Of a DNA stretch of 8,205 nt, positions 1-6,476 are shown piece by piece. The stretch's first letter is position 1. Every line of letters begins with the position of its first letter. Both the position numbers and the translations under genes were made by a program. Under the pieces are notes generated by a model. The model was given only the letters and a program-made list of their open reading frames with translations. It did no database searches and was not told the origin of the DNA. Source of the stretch: a bacterium (GTDB lineage Bacteria > Auribacterota > Auribacteria > Auribacterales > Auribacteraceae); contig JAGGZS010000019.1 of assembly GCA_021161885.1 (NCBI GenBank), forward strand, positions 1 through 8,205, read 5' to 3'.

Positions 1-36
1 CCTTATACACTTGTCTTAAATTTAGGAAGTATTATA

Positions 37-60
37 CTATGAAACCATAGAGTTTTTTTT
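37..60 (+). terminator. Weak terminator-like hairpin for an upstream gene
   Basis: CTATG (37-41) pairs with CATAG (46-50) across the loop AAAC, and a run of eight T follows at 53-60. The stem is only 5 bp and has two G-C pairs, so it would be a weak intrinsic terminator. Its place ahead of the arsR promoter suits the end of a gene lying to the left of the window, but that gene is not visible. Confidence 0.35.
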
Positions 61-78
61 AAATTTTTATAAAAAAGT

Positions 79-108
79 TTGACATAGCTGTTTTTTATAT
101 CGTAATAT
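79..108 (+). promoter_or_regulatory. Sigma70-type promoter of the arsR-led operon
   Basis: A perfect TTGACA -35 box lies at 79-84. The best -10 candidate is TAATAT at 103-108, giving an 18-bp spacer. Transcription would then start near 114-116, about 20 bases before the arsR start codon, leaving a short leader that holds the ribosome binding site. The -10 box lies inside the inverted repeat at 98-123. The -35 box is convincing; the -10 box is a weaker match. Confidence 0.65.
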
Positions 109-123
109 TACAATTTTACGATA
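98..123. promoter_or_regulatory. Probable ArsR operator (inverted repeat over -10 and start site)
   Basis: Arms TATCGTAA (98-105) and TTACGATA (116-123) form a perfect 8-bp inverted repeat with a 10-bp spacer. A second perfect palindrome, GTAATATTAC (102-111), is nested in it. The repeat covers the -10 box and the expected transcription start directly in front of an arsR-type gene. This is how ArsR/SmtB repressors usually control themselves: the dimer blocks RNA polymerase until an inducer or a thiol modification releases it. The repeat is seen directly; the operator role is inferred. Confidence 0.6.
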
Positions 124-136
124 AATAGGGGGTGTT

Positions 137-409
137 ATGCGAGAAATTGATTATGGGCGAGACAGCGATTTGCTTAAGGCATTGGGTCATCCTGTTAGGT
201 TAAAGATAGTTGCAGGGCTTATGAGCGGACATGAATGTAATGTAACCACAATGGTCGAAAATCTTAAGTTGCCGCAGTCAACAGTATCTCAGCATTTAAG
301 CATTTTAAAAAATAACGGCATTATTGCGTTTAGGAAAGAAGGGGTAAAAACTTGTTATCGTGTAGTAAACCAGTATGCCCGGGCAATTATTAATGAATTA
401 ACAAGATGA
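137..409 (+). CDS. ArsR/SmtB-family winged-helix repressor, possibly thiol-sensing
   Basis: This 90-residue protein is the full length of a small ArsR-family DNA-binding regulator. It opens with the family pattern LKALGHPVRLKIV (residues 13-25). The helix-turn-helix follows, with recognition-helix region LPQSTVSQHLSIL (45-57), then the wing GIIAFRKEGVKTCYRV (61-76). The start is supported by a strong AGGGGGT site four bases upstream. It has only two cysteines, Cys34 in the beta1 region and Cys73 in the last wing strand. It lacks the CVC metal box of classical ArsR/CadC proteins. As the first gene after an operator-like palindrome, it probably represses itself and the genes downstream. A thiol or persulfide signal is inferred from the neighbouring thioredoxin and rhodanese genes; a thiophilic metal or metalloid signal remains possible. 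Family assignment is very sure; the ligand is unknown. Confidence 0.93.
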   Translation: MREIDYGRDSDLLKALGHPVRLKIVAGLMSGHECNVTTMVENLKLPQSTVSQHLSILKNNGIIAFRKEGVKTCYRVVNQYARAIINELTR

Positions 410-431
410 AATTTTTGTATTAATTTATTAC

Positions 432-448
432 TATTACGGAACGTAATA
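432..448 (+). repeat. Inverted repeat in the arsR-trx gap (second operator or hairpin)
   Basis: TATTACG (432-438) and CGTAATA (442-448) are perfect complements separated by GAA. The half-site CGTAATA also occurs at 101-107 in the arsR promoter. This could be a second binding site for the ArsR protein, although the half-sites face each other differently here than in the promoter palindrome. It could equally be a 7-bp RNA hairpin between the first two cistrons. No convincing promoter was found next to it. Confidence 0.5.
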
Positions 449-450
449 CT

Positions 451-466
451 GCGGGTGTAAACCCGT
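451..466 (+). repeat. RNA hairpin with a GUAA (GNRA) tetraloop
   Basis: CGGGT (452-456) pairs with ACCCG (461-465) around the loop GTAA, and an outer G-T wobble (451/466) extends the stem to six pairs. GUAA is a GNRA tetraloop, which stabilises RNA hairpins. A T-rich but interrupted stretch follows at 471-480, so the element could act as a partial terminator or attenuator. It could also be a processing or stability element between arsR and thioredoxin. It is the only GC-rich stem in this AT-rich gap. Confidence 0.5.
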
Positions 467-477
467 AGAAATTTATT

Positions 478-493
478 TATATAGAAGTATATA
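478..493 (+). repeat. AT-only inverted repeat upstream of thioredoxin
   Basis: TATATA (478-483) and TATATA (488-493) flank GAAG. As RNA this would be a weak six-pair A-U stem ending 17 bases before the thioredoxin ribosome binding site. As DNA it could hold a -10-like sequence, but no matching -35 box was found. In such AT-rich sequence it may be chance. Confidence 0.25.
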
Positions 494-520
494 TAGCACT
501 TTTAAAAGAAAGGGGATAAA

Positions 521-850
521 ATGACTGCAATTAAACTGACCGGAAATAATTTTAACGATGAAGTAATGCAATCGGACAAGCCGGTGTTAGTGGATTTTTA
601 TGCTGATTGGTGTGCGCCGTGTAAATTGATAGCGCCGGTTATCGAAGAATTAGCGCATGAATATGCCGGTAAGGCTAAAATATGCAAACTCAATGTTGAT
701 AACGCAACTAATATAGCTTCTCAATTCGGTGTAATGGGTATACCTACAATAATATTGTTCAGTAATAAACAACAAGAAGTAGAAAGAGTGGTAGGCGCGG
801 TATCTAAACAACATTTTGTAGAATTACTCGATAAATATACGGCAGAATAA
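521..850 (+). CDS. trxA: Thioredoxin
   Basis: This 109-residue protein has the normal length and fold pattern of a stand-alone cytoplasmic thioredoxin, a dithiol-disulfide reductant. The active site is WCAPCK, with Cys31 and Cys34; the usual Gly between the cysteines is replaced by Ala, a known variant. The strand before it (VLVDFYADW) and the cis-proline loop (GIPT, Pro75) are intact. One extra cysteine lies at 55. There is no signal peptide. The start follows a GAAAGGGGA site with five-base spacing. The next gene, a CoA-disulfide/persulfide reductase with a rhodanese domain, begins 29 bases downstream. A role in reducing persulfides or disulfides handled by that enzyme is therefore a reasonable inference. 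No dedicated thioredoxin reductase gene is visible in the window. Confidence 0.96.
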   Translation: MTAIKLTGNNFNDEVMQSDKPVLVDFYADWCAPCKLIAPVIEELAHEYAGKAKICKLNVDNATNIASQFGVMGIPTIILFSNKQQEVERVVGAVSKQHFVELLDKYTAE

Positions 851-879
851 ATGGCAATACTTACAGAGGAATGGGTTAG

Positions 880-2562
880 ATGAATAAACAGATGAAAGTT
901 GTTATTATAGGCGGTGTTGCCGCGGGTCCTAAAGCGGCGTCAAAAGTTATCCGAATGTGTCCTGAGGCAGATGTAACTCTTATAGAAAAAGGTGAATTTC
1001 TTTCTTATGCCGGATGTGGCTTGCCTTATTATATTTCCGGCGTAGTAAAAGATCAGAAAGAGTTGATGAGTACTCCGGTTGGCACTGTGCGCGATTCGGT
1101 GTTTTTTCAGAATGTAAAGAATATTCATGTGTGTAACTATACCGAAGCGGTTGACATTGACCGGTCGAAACAAGAAGTAACCGTGAAAGATTGGCGCACA
1201 AGAGAAATACGTTCTATTCAATATGATAAACTTCTACTCGCAACCGGAGCAACTCCACTTAAACCGCCCGTTGAGGGAATAAAACTTAATAATATATTTA
1301 CACTGCATGGCGTCGAAGATGCGGAAGGGATTAAATCGGCGTTTTCGGAAAGGAAAGCCAGGGATGTTACAATTGTCGGCGGTGGGCTTATCGGCATTGA
1401 AATGGCGGAAGCGTTTCATAAAATGGGTGCCCGCGTTACAATCATTGAGGCATTACCGCAGATATTATCGTTCTTAGATTGGGAAATAGCGCAGTTAGTA
1501 ACTAAACATCTTGAGTCAAAAGGTGTTAAAGTAAAAATAAACACAAAGGTTACCGCATTCAAAGGCACTGGAAATGTTGAAAAAGTATTGACTGATAAAG
1601 GGGAAAACGCATGTGATATCGTGATAATGGCTGTTGGTGTACGCCCGAATGTAACACTTGCTAAAAATGCAGGCTTATATCTTGGGTCAGAGGGCGGTAT
1701 CAAGGTTAATGAATATATGCAGACAAGTGATCCTAATATTTATGCGGCAGGCGATTGTGTGGAAACCATGAATCGAATAACGCGAAAATTATGTTTTATG
1801 CCCCTTGGATCAATAGCGAATAAACAAGGCAGAATAGCGGCATTGAATATATGCGGACAAAAAGAAAAGTTTCAGGGAATACTAAGCACCGCTATTTGTA
1901 AAGTATTTGATTTCGGCGTAGCCGCCACCGGATTATCGGAACGAAAAGCCAAAGAAGAAGGTTTTCAGGTAATAACTGTTTTAAGCCCGGCACCTGACAG
2001 GGCGCATTTTTATCCGACGGCAAAACCGATTATGATGAAACTTATTGTTGATAAAATTTCTAACCGTCTTCTTGGAACACAGGTTGTCGGATTCGGCGAT
2101 GTGGCTAAAAGAATAGATATCGCGGTTACGGCAATAACAGCAAATATGACAGTGGATGATGTGTCTAATTTAGACCTCGCTTATGCGCCGCCTTATTCCG
2201 CTGCAATGGATAATATTATTACTGCCGCTAATATCGCCAAAAATAAACTTGTGCGAGCGTATACATCTATCACTCCTATGGAAGTAAAAGAAAAAATTGA
2301 TAACGGTGATGATTTTATTTTTTTAGACGTGCGTACACAAGGTGAATATGACGCGATGCGTCTTGAAAATACTACACTTATAACATTAGGTAAATTGCGC
2401 GGTAGTTTATCTGAATTACAAAAAGATGCGGAAATTATAACTTTCTGCAAAATATCTCTTCGCGGATATGAAGCGGCTCTTATTTTACAGGCAAACGGGT
2501 TTACGAACGTTAAAGTGATGGACGGCGGTATTTTGATGTGGCCGTACAAGGTTATCAAATAA
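880..2562 (+). CDS. FAD-dependent CoA-disulfide/persulfide reductase with C-terminal rhodanese domain
   Basis: The 560-residue protein joins a class III pyridine nucleotide-disulfide oxidoreductase to a rhodanese. The N-terminal FAD motif is IIGGVAAG (9-16). The single redox cysteine, Cys46, sits in YAGCGLPYYISG, as in CoA-disulfide reductases. The NAD(P)H motif is GGGLIGIE (167-174), the second FAD motif is YAAGDC (288-293), and the dimer-domain signature is YAPPYS (435-440). From about residue 465 a rhodanese domain follows, with catalytic Cys523 in the loop CKISLRG. This architecture is that of the CoADR-Rhd family, which includes NADH-dependent persulfide/polysulfide reductases such as Npsr of Shewanella loihica. 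The likely reaction is NAD(P)H-driven reduction of CoA- or glutathione-type persulfides or polysulfides, with sulfane sulfur passing through the rhodanese cysteine. An AGAGGA site lies nine bases before the start. All key residues are present, but the substrate is not proven. Confidence 0.93.
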   Translation: MNKQMKVVIIGGVAAGPKAASKVIRMCPEADVTLIEKGEFLSYAGCGLPYYISGVVKDQKELMSTPVGTVRDSVFFQNVKNIHVCNYTEAVDIDRSKQEVTVKDWRTREIRSIQYDKLLLATGATPLKPPVEGIKLNNIFTLHGVEDAEGIKSAFSERKARDVTIVGGGLIGIEMAEAFHKMGARVTIIEALPQILSFLDWEIAQLVTKHLESKGVKVKINTKVTAFKGTGNVEKVLTDKGENACDIVIMAVGVRPNVTLAKNAGLYLGSEGGIKVNEYMQTSDPNIYAAGDCVETMNRITRKLCFMPLGSIANKQGRIAALNICGQKEKFQGILSTAICKVFDFGVAATGLSERKAKEEGFQVITVLSPAPDRAHFYPTAKPIMMKLIVDKISNRLLGTQVVGFGDVAKRIDIAVTAITANMTVDDVSNLDLAYAPPYSAAMDNIITAANIAKNKLVRAYTSITPMEVKEKIDNGDDFIFLDVRTQGEYDAMRLENTTLITLGKLRGSLSELQKDAEIITFCKISLRGYEAALILQANGFTNVKVMDGGILMWPYKVIK

Positions 2563-2576
2563 AGGGTATATTAATT

Positions 2577-2735
2577 ATGGTACGAATAATTATCGGGACG
2601 CTTATTGGAATGGGGCTCGGAGCTGTTATGGGGCATTTCGGAAAATGTTCAACAGGGACATGTCCACTAACGAGCAATCCGTTTATGGGAGCTCTATTCG
2701 GCGGTATTATCGGATTTTTTTTATCAATCAGATGA
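2577..2735 (+). CDS. Small two-helix membrane protein, DUF6132-like
   Basis: This 52-residue protein has two glycine-rich hydrophobic helices (about residues 3-20 and 36-51), joined by a loop with the motif CSTGTCPLTSNP (24-35). That loop, with its cysteine pair Cys24/Cys29, is what I recognise from DUF6132-type proteins, a family of unknown function often found near thioredoxin and rhodanese genes. The start at 2577 is preferred over an in-frame ATG at 2538. AAAGGG (2561-2566) lies ten bases ahead of it, and the upstream start would overlap the reductase gene and add a hydrophilic tail without a ribosome site. The gene begins 14 bases after the reductase stop, so co-translation is likely. 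The cysteines suggest thiol chemistry or metal binding at the membrane, but no function is known. Confidence 0.82.
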   Translation: MVRIIIGTLIGMGLGAVMGHFGKCSTGTCPLTSNPFMGALFGGIIGFFLSIR

Positions 2736-2782
2736 ATTAAAATATTTAGCTTGAAATTTGGATATATAACTGTTTTTTAGTA

Positions 2783-2798
2783 AAGGAAAATGTATATG
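2783..2798 (+). promoter_or_regulatory. Ribosome binding site that sets the exporter start at 2796
   Basis: AAGGA (2783-2787) lies eight bases before the ATG at 2796 but only two bases before the in-frame ATG at 2790. The second ATG therefore fits ribosome geometry and the first does not. The product changes by two residues only. Confidence 0.7.
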
Positions 2799-5621
2799 CA
2801 AAATAAAACGAATCCATTAGTTTCTTTTTCTGTTTTGCGTCCGAAAATGATTATGTGGTTTATGGTCGCAATCACACTTGCGCTTGGAGCGTTTATCCCC
2901 AAGGTAACCGTTGATACCGATCCTGAAAATATGCTGTCAAAAATCGACTCGGTACGAGTATTTCATGACGCAATGAAAAAAGAGTTTTCTTTGTCGGATA
3001 TGATTGTTCTGGGTATTGTCAATGAATCAGATAAACAGGGAGTTTTTAATCCGCGCTCCCTTGCCAACATTTACGCTTTGACACAATATGCAAAAACACT
3101 TCGCTGGAAACGTAAAGACGCGCCGGACAAATTTGAAGGAGTAATTGAAGTAGATATTCTCGCCCCGTCCACTGTAGATAATATCAAACAGGGCGGATTA
3201 GGTTCTGTTCGGTTTGAATGGCTGATGAAAACTCCGCCCGCTACTCGCGAACAAGCTTTGGAAATACGCAAACAAGCTGAACGAATACCGTTTCTTAACG
3301 GCACATTGTTGTCGGAAGACGGCAAGGCGCTGTGCCTTTATTTGCCGTTAACATCAAAAGATATGAGTTATAAAGTATATGTCGCGTTACAGAAAAAAAT
3401 TAAGGAATTAAAAGGGGACGACCAATACTTTATTACTGGTCTGCCCGTGGCTGAAGATACATTTGGCGTGGAAATGTTTAAACAGATGGCCATTTCAGCA
3501 CCGTTAGCGATGCTGATAATTTTTCTGCTGCTTTGGGTGTTTTTCAAAAAACTGCAGCTTATCATATCGCCTATGCTGGTAGCCTTATGTTCGGTTATCA
3601 CTACTATGGGATTGCTTATCGGAACAGGTAACACGGTGCACATTATGAGTTCCATGATACCTATTTTTATTATGCCTATAGCTGTACTTGATTCTATCCA
3701 TATTTTATCTGAATTCTTTGAGCTGTACCAGCGATATAAAGACCGTAAACAAACTCTTTTGATTGTAATGAAAGAACTTTTTACACCTATGCTGTATACC
3801 TCTCTTACGTCAGCGGCTGGGTTTGGGTCGCTTGCGCTTACCCCGATACCTCCGGTACAGGTCTTCGGTATATTTGTGGCGATAGGCATTATGTTCGCAT
3901 GGTTTTTAACTATTACCGTTATTCCTGCCTATATTATGCTTATGCCGCAAAAATCGTTAGATAATTTCGGAGTTTCATCCGAATCAAAAAATAAAGGAAA
4001 AGGGGGATTGGCGCCAATCCTGAAAAAAATATCTGTATTTACCGTATATAAAGCCAAACCAATAATACTTTTTATGATACTGGCGATTGTATTGGCGATA
4101 TACGGAATCAGCCGTATTCAAATAAATGATAACCCTATACGCTGGTTCAAAAAAACACATTCAATTCGTATTGCCGATAAAGTGCTCAACCAGCATTTCG
4201 GCGGTACGTATATGGCTTATTTACTGCTTCAGTCATCAGAGGAAAAGCAATCTGTAAAGACGGCAGCCAAATCGTTGCTTAAAAGCATAACCGATTCATT
4301 AGATAATTTTAAAAAAGACGGCTATCGCGTTGACAGAATGCGGAAAGAAATATCCAAGACAATAAAGATTTTTTCACAACAGACAGACATTCCTGAAAAA
4401 TTCATTTCATTATTTCAAAAAAGTATACAAACATATTCGGAAAATGCGCCTGACGATGAATTAGATGTATGGGACGGCGTCATATATTGTATAGAATCAT
4501 TTAAGCAACGAGCTGAAGTGTTTAAACAACCGGCTGTGCTGTCGTATATCGTACAATTACAACATGCGTTACAGGAGACTAAGGTAGTTGGTAAATCCAA
4601 TTCAATAGCGGATATTGTTAAGACGGTTCATCGTGAATTACTGCTGGGCAAGGATAAAGAATTTCGGATTCCCGATACTAAAAAAGCGGTAGCGCAATGT
4701 TTATTGACTTTCCAGAACAGCCATCGTCCTGACGACTTGTGGCATCTTGTAACACCGGACTATATAAAGACAAGTATCTGGGTCCAGCTTCGAAGCGGAG
4801 ATAATAAGGATATGTCGAAAGTGGTTGATTTTATGGATAAATATATAAAACGGTATCCTCCGCCGGTTCCCTTGAGTTACCATTGGTTCGGCGCATCGTA
4901 TATTAATATTTTCTGGCAGAATAAAATGGTAAAAGGTATGTTGTCCGCCTTTTTGGGCAGTTTTCTTGTGGTGTTTTTGATGATGTCGTATCTGTTCCGT
5001 TCGGTTCTGTGGGGATTTTTATGTATGATCCCGTTAACGGTTACAATAGCTTTTATTTACGGTACTGTTGGTCTGATAGGCAAAGATTACGATATGCCTA
5101 TTGCGGTGTTGTCATCATTGACGCTTGGGCTTGCGGTAGATTTTGCTATTCATTTTCTTGTGCGGGCACGGGAATTATTTTCAAAATACAAAAATTGGAA
5201 GTTGACCGTATCTTATTTATTTGATGAACCGGCTCTCGCTATAGCCCGCAATATTATTGTTATAGCGGTTGGCTTTTTGCCGCTTATAGCCGCTCCTTTA
5301 ATACCGTATAAAACCGTAGGAGTCTTTCTCGCTACAATACTGGCGGTATCGGGTATCGCAACTTTGTTTTTGTTGCCGGCTCTTATCACTTTTTTTCAGA
5401 AGATCCTATTTGGACAAATCTATTCAACAAAAAAAATAATGTGCAGTTGTGTATCCTGTATTATTATGGCAGTAAGTTTTGTTATATTGGTGCTGCTTAA
5501 TTTGAAAAGATTTTTGCCGTCCGGTCCGCTAACTTGGATTCTTATTATTACGGGGATAATAATTCTTGCGGCAGGATTGTGTTGTCTCGTAAAAAAACGA
5601 TTCAGCAGTTGTAATAAATAA
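2796..5621 (+). CDS. MMPL/RND-superfamily exporter (COG1033 type) with an extra C-terminal helix pair
   Basis: The 941-residue inner-membrane protein shows the duplicated RND plan. TM1 (about 16-36) is followed by VDTDPENML (39-47) and a large periplasmic domain to about 230. TM2-6 lie at about 233-382, TM7 at about 422-438, a second periplasmic domain at 439-712 and TM8-12 at 715-866. Equivalent acidic residues expected in proton relay are Asp299 (VLDSIHIL) and Asp782 (GLAVDFAIHFL). Family members use the proton gradient to move lipids or hydrophobic compounds into the periplasm; HpnN (hopanoids) and BstA (sterols) are relatives in the wide sense. There are two oddities. A charged, helix-rich stretch of about 97 residues (479-575) lies in the second periplasmic domain. 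TM13-14 come after the usual twelve, with cysteines at 883, 885, 888, 929, 930 and 939. The LolA-like gene 22 bases downstream is the common partner of such pumps. The substrate is unknown. Confidence 0.92.
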   Translation: MQNKTNPLVSFSVLRPKMIMWFMVAITLALGAFIPKVTVDTDPENMLSKIDSVRVFHDAMKKEFSLSDMIVLGIVNESDKQGVFNPRSLANIYALTQYAKTLRWKRKDAPDKFEGVIEVDILAPSTVDNIKQGGLGSVRFEWLMKTPPATREQALEIRKQAERIPFLNGTLLSEDGKALCLYLPLTSKDMSYKVYVALQKKIKELKGDDQYFITGLPVAEDTFGVEMFKQMAISAPLAMLIIFLLLWVFFKKLQLIISPMLVALCSVITTMGLLIGTGNTVHIMSSMIPIFIMPIAVLDSIHILSEFFELYQRYKDRKQTLLIVMKELFTPMLYTSLTSAAGFGSLALTPIPPVQVFGIFVAIGIMFAWFLTITVIPAYIMLMPQKSLDNFGVSSESKNKGKGGLAPILKKISVFTVYKAKPIILFMILAIVLAIYGISRIQINDNPIRWFKKTHSIRIADKVLNQHFGGTYMAYLLLQSSEEKQSVKTAAKSLLKSITDSLDNFKKDGYRVDRMRKEISKTIKIFSQQTDIPEKFISLFQKSIQTYSENAPDDELDVWDGVIYCIESFKQRAEVFKQPAVLSYIVQLQHALQETKVVGKSNSIADIVKTVHRELLLGKDKEFRIPDTKKAVAQCLLTFQNSHRPDDLWHLVTPDYIKTSIWVQLRSGDNKDMSKVVDFMDKYIKRYPPPVPLSYHWFGASYINIFWQNKMVKGMLSAFLGSFLVVFLMMSYLFRSVLWGFLCMIPLTVTIAFIYGTVGLIGKDYDMPIAVLSSLTLGLAVDFAIHFLVRARELFSKYKNWKLTVSYLFDEPALAIARNIIVIAVGFLPLIAAPLIPYKTVGVFLATILAVSGIATLFLLPALITFFQKILFGQIYSTKKIMCSCVSCIIMAVSFVILVLLNLKRFLPSGPLTWILIITGIIILAAGLCCLVKKRFSSCNK

Positions 5622-5633
5622 CTATTTATCTAT

Positions 5634-5646
5634 GGAGGTAATTATG
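5634..5646 (+). promoter_or_regulatory. Ribosome binding site that sets the LolA-like start at 5644
   Basis: GGAGG (5634-5638) sits five bases before ATG 5644. The in-frame ATG at 5632 overlaps this site and cannot use it. Starting at 5644 also gives a standard signal peptide beginning MKRYL. Confidence 0.85.
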
Positions 5647-6444
5647 AAACGATATTTAACAGGATTTATTTTTATGGCTGCGTTAGTTATTAACACTTTG
5701 ATTTCTACCCGCATCTATGCAGAAGATATTTCTGCGGATGAAATAGTTGAAAAAGCCAATCTTATGGCTTTTTATCAAGGGGCTGACGGTAAAGCAAAAG
5801 TTAATATGATTATTACCGACAGTCTAGGGCGTGAACGTAAAAGAACATTCATCATTTTGCGCAAAGACATAAAAGATGGCGGTGAACAAAAATATTATGT
5901 GTTTTTTAAAAAACCCGCTGATGTGCGCAATATGGTATTTATGGTATGGAAACATATAGATACCGATGACGACAGGTGGCTATATTTGCCAGCGCTTGAC
6001 TTGGTCAAACGCATCGCTTCAAATGATAAAAGAACCAGTTTCGCGGGATCTCATTTCTTATATGAAGATATATCCGGACGCGGAATCAACGAAGATACCC
6101 ATGAACTTATCAAACAAACCGATAAATTTTATATTTTGAAGAATGTCCCGAAAGACCCTCAGAGTGTAGAGTTTGATTCATACAATGTTTGGATCGATAA
6201 AAAGACATTTATGCCGTTAAAAAGCGAATATTATCAAAAAGATGAAAAATACCGTACCATTGAAGCATTGGAAACAAAAAAGATTGACGGATATTTGACG
6301 GTTACAAAATCTAAAGCAAGCGATTTGAGGACCGGCGGTTTTACTGTTTCTGAATTTGAGAAAGTCCAATATGATATAAATATTGATGAAAAAATTTTTA
6401 CAGAACGATACCTCAGGCAAAAACCTCGAAAATGGCTTAGGTAG
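5644..6444 (+). CDS. Secreted LolA-like protein (outer membrane lipoprotein-sorting type)
   Basis: The 266-residue precursor starts with a signal peptide: KR, a hydrophobic core, and a likely cut after IYA at residue 24. No lipobox is present, so the mature protein should be soluble in the periplasm. The body matches the LolA_like family annotated as outer membrane lipoprotein-sorting protein. It has the signature DDDRWLYLPALDLVKRI (108-124), then SFAGSHFLYEDISGR (132-146) and a beta-rich C-terminal half. In LolA and LolB this half-barrel fold binds acyl chains. Proteins of this subfamily are regularly encoded next to COG1033 RND exporters, as here, and are thought to receive a lipid-like cargo from them. 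That carrier role is inferred. The gene lies 22 bases after the exporter and 32 before the barrel gene. It is not LolA itself, and no LolCDE genes are in the window. Confidence 0.88.
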   Translation: MKRYLTGFIFMAALVINTLISTRIYAEDISADEIVEKANLMAFYQGADGKAKVNMIITDSLGRERKRTFIILRKDIKDGGEQKYYVFFKKPADVRNMVFMVWKHIDTDDDRWLYLPALDLVKRIASNDKRTSFAGSHFLYEDISGRGINEDTHELIKQTDKFYILKNVPKDPQSVEFDSYNVWIDKKTFMPLKSEYYQKDEKYRTIEALETKKIDGYLTVTKSKASDLRTGGFTVSEFEKVQYDINIDEKIFTERYLRQKPRKWLR

Positions 6445-6476
6445 AGATATCTATCATAGGAGTACAAAAATTTAAG

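Noticed and set aside
851..883. Ten-codon frame beginning right after the thioredoxin stop and overlapping the reductase start as ATGA
   Set aside because: It could couple translation, but it has no ribosome binding site of its own and the reductase has a good one at 865-870. It is too short to support as a gene.
2538..2576. Upstream in-frame ATG for the small DUF6132-like protein
   Set aside because: It overlaps the reductase gene, lacks a ribosome binding site and adds residues unlike the family. The ATG at 2577 has AAAGGG at proper distance.
2736..2782. Possible separate promoter for the exporter (TTGAAA at 2751, TATAAC at 2765)
   Set aside because: The spacing between the two boxes is only 8 bases, and no other -35 box fits at 16-18 bases. 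The match is expected by chance in AT-rich DNA.
3368..3889. Antisense open frame of 173 codons inside the exporter gene
   Set aside because: It lies fully opposite a well-supported RND exporter with clear motifs, has no recognisable domain, and is a by-product of the coding strand's codon pattern.
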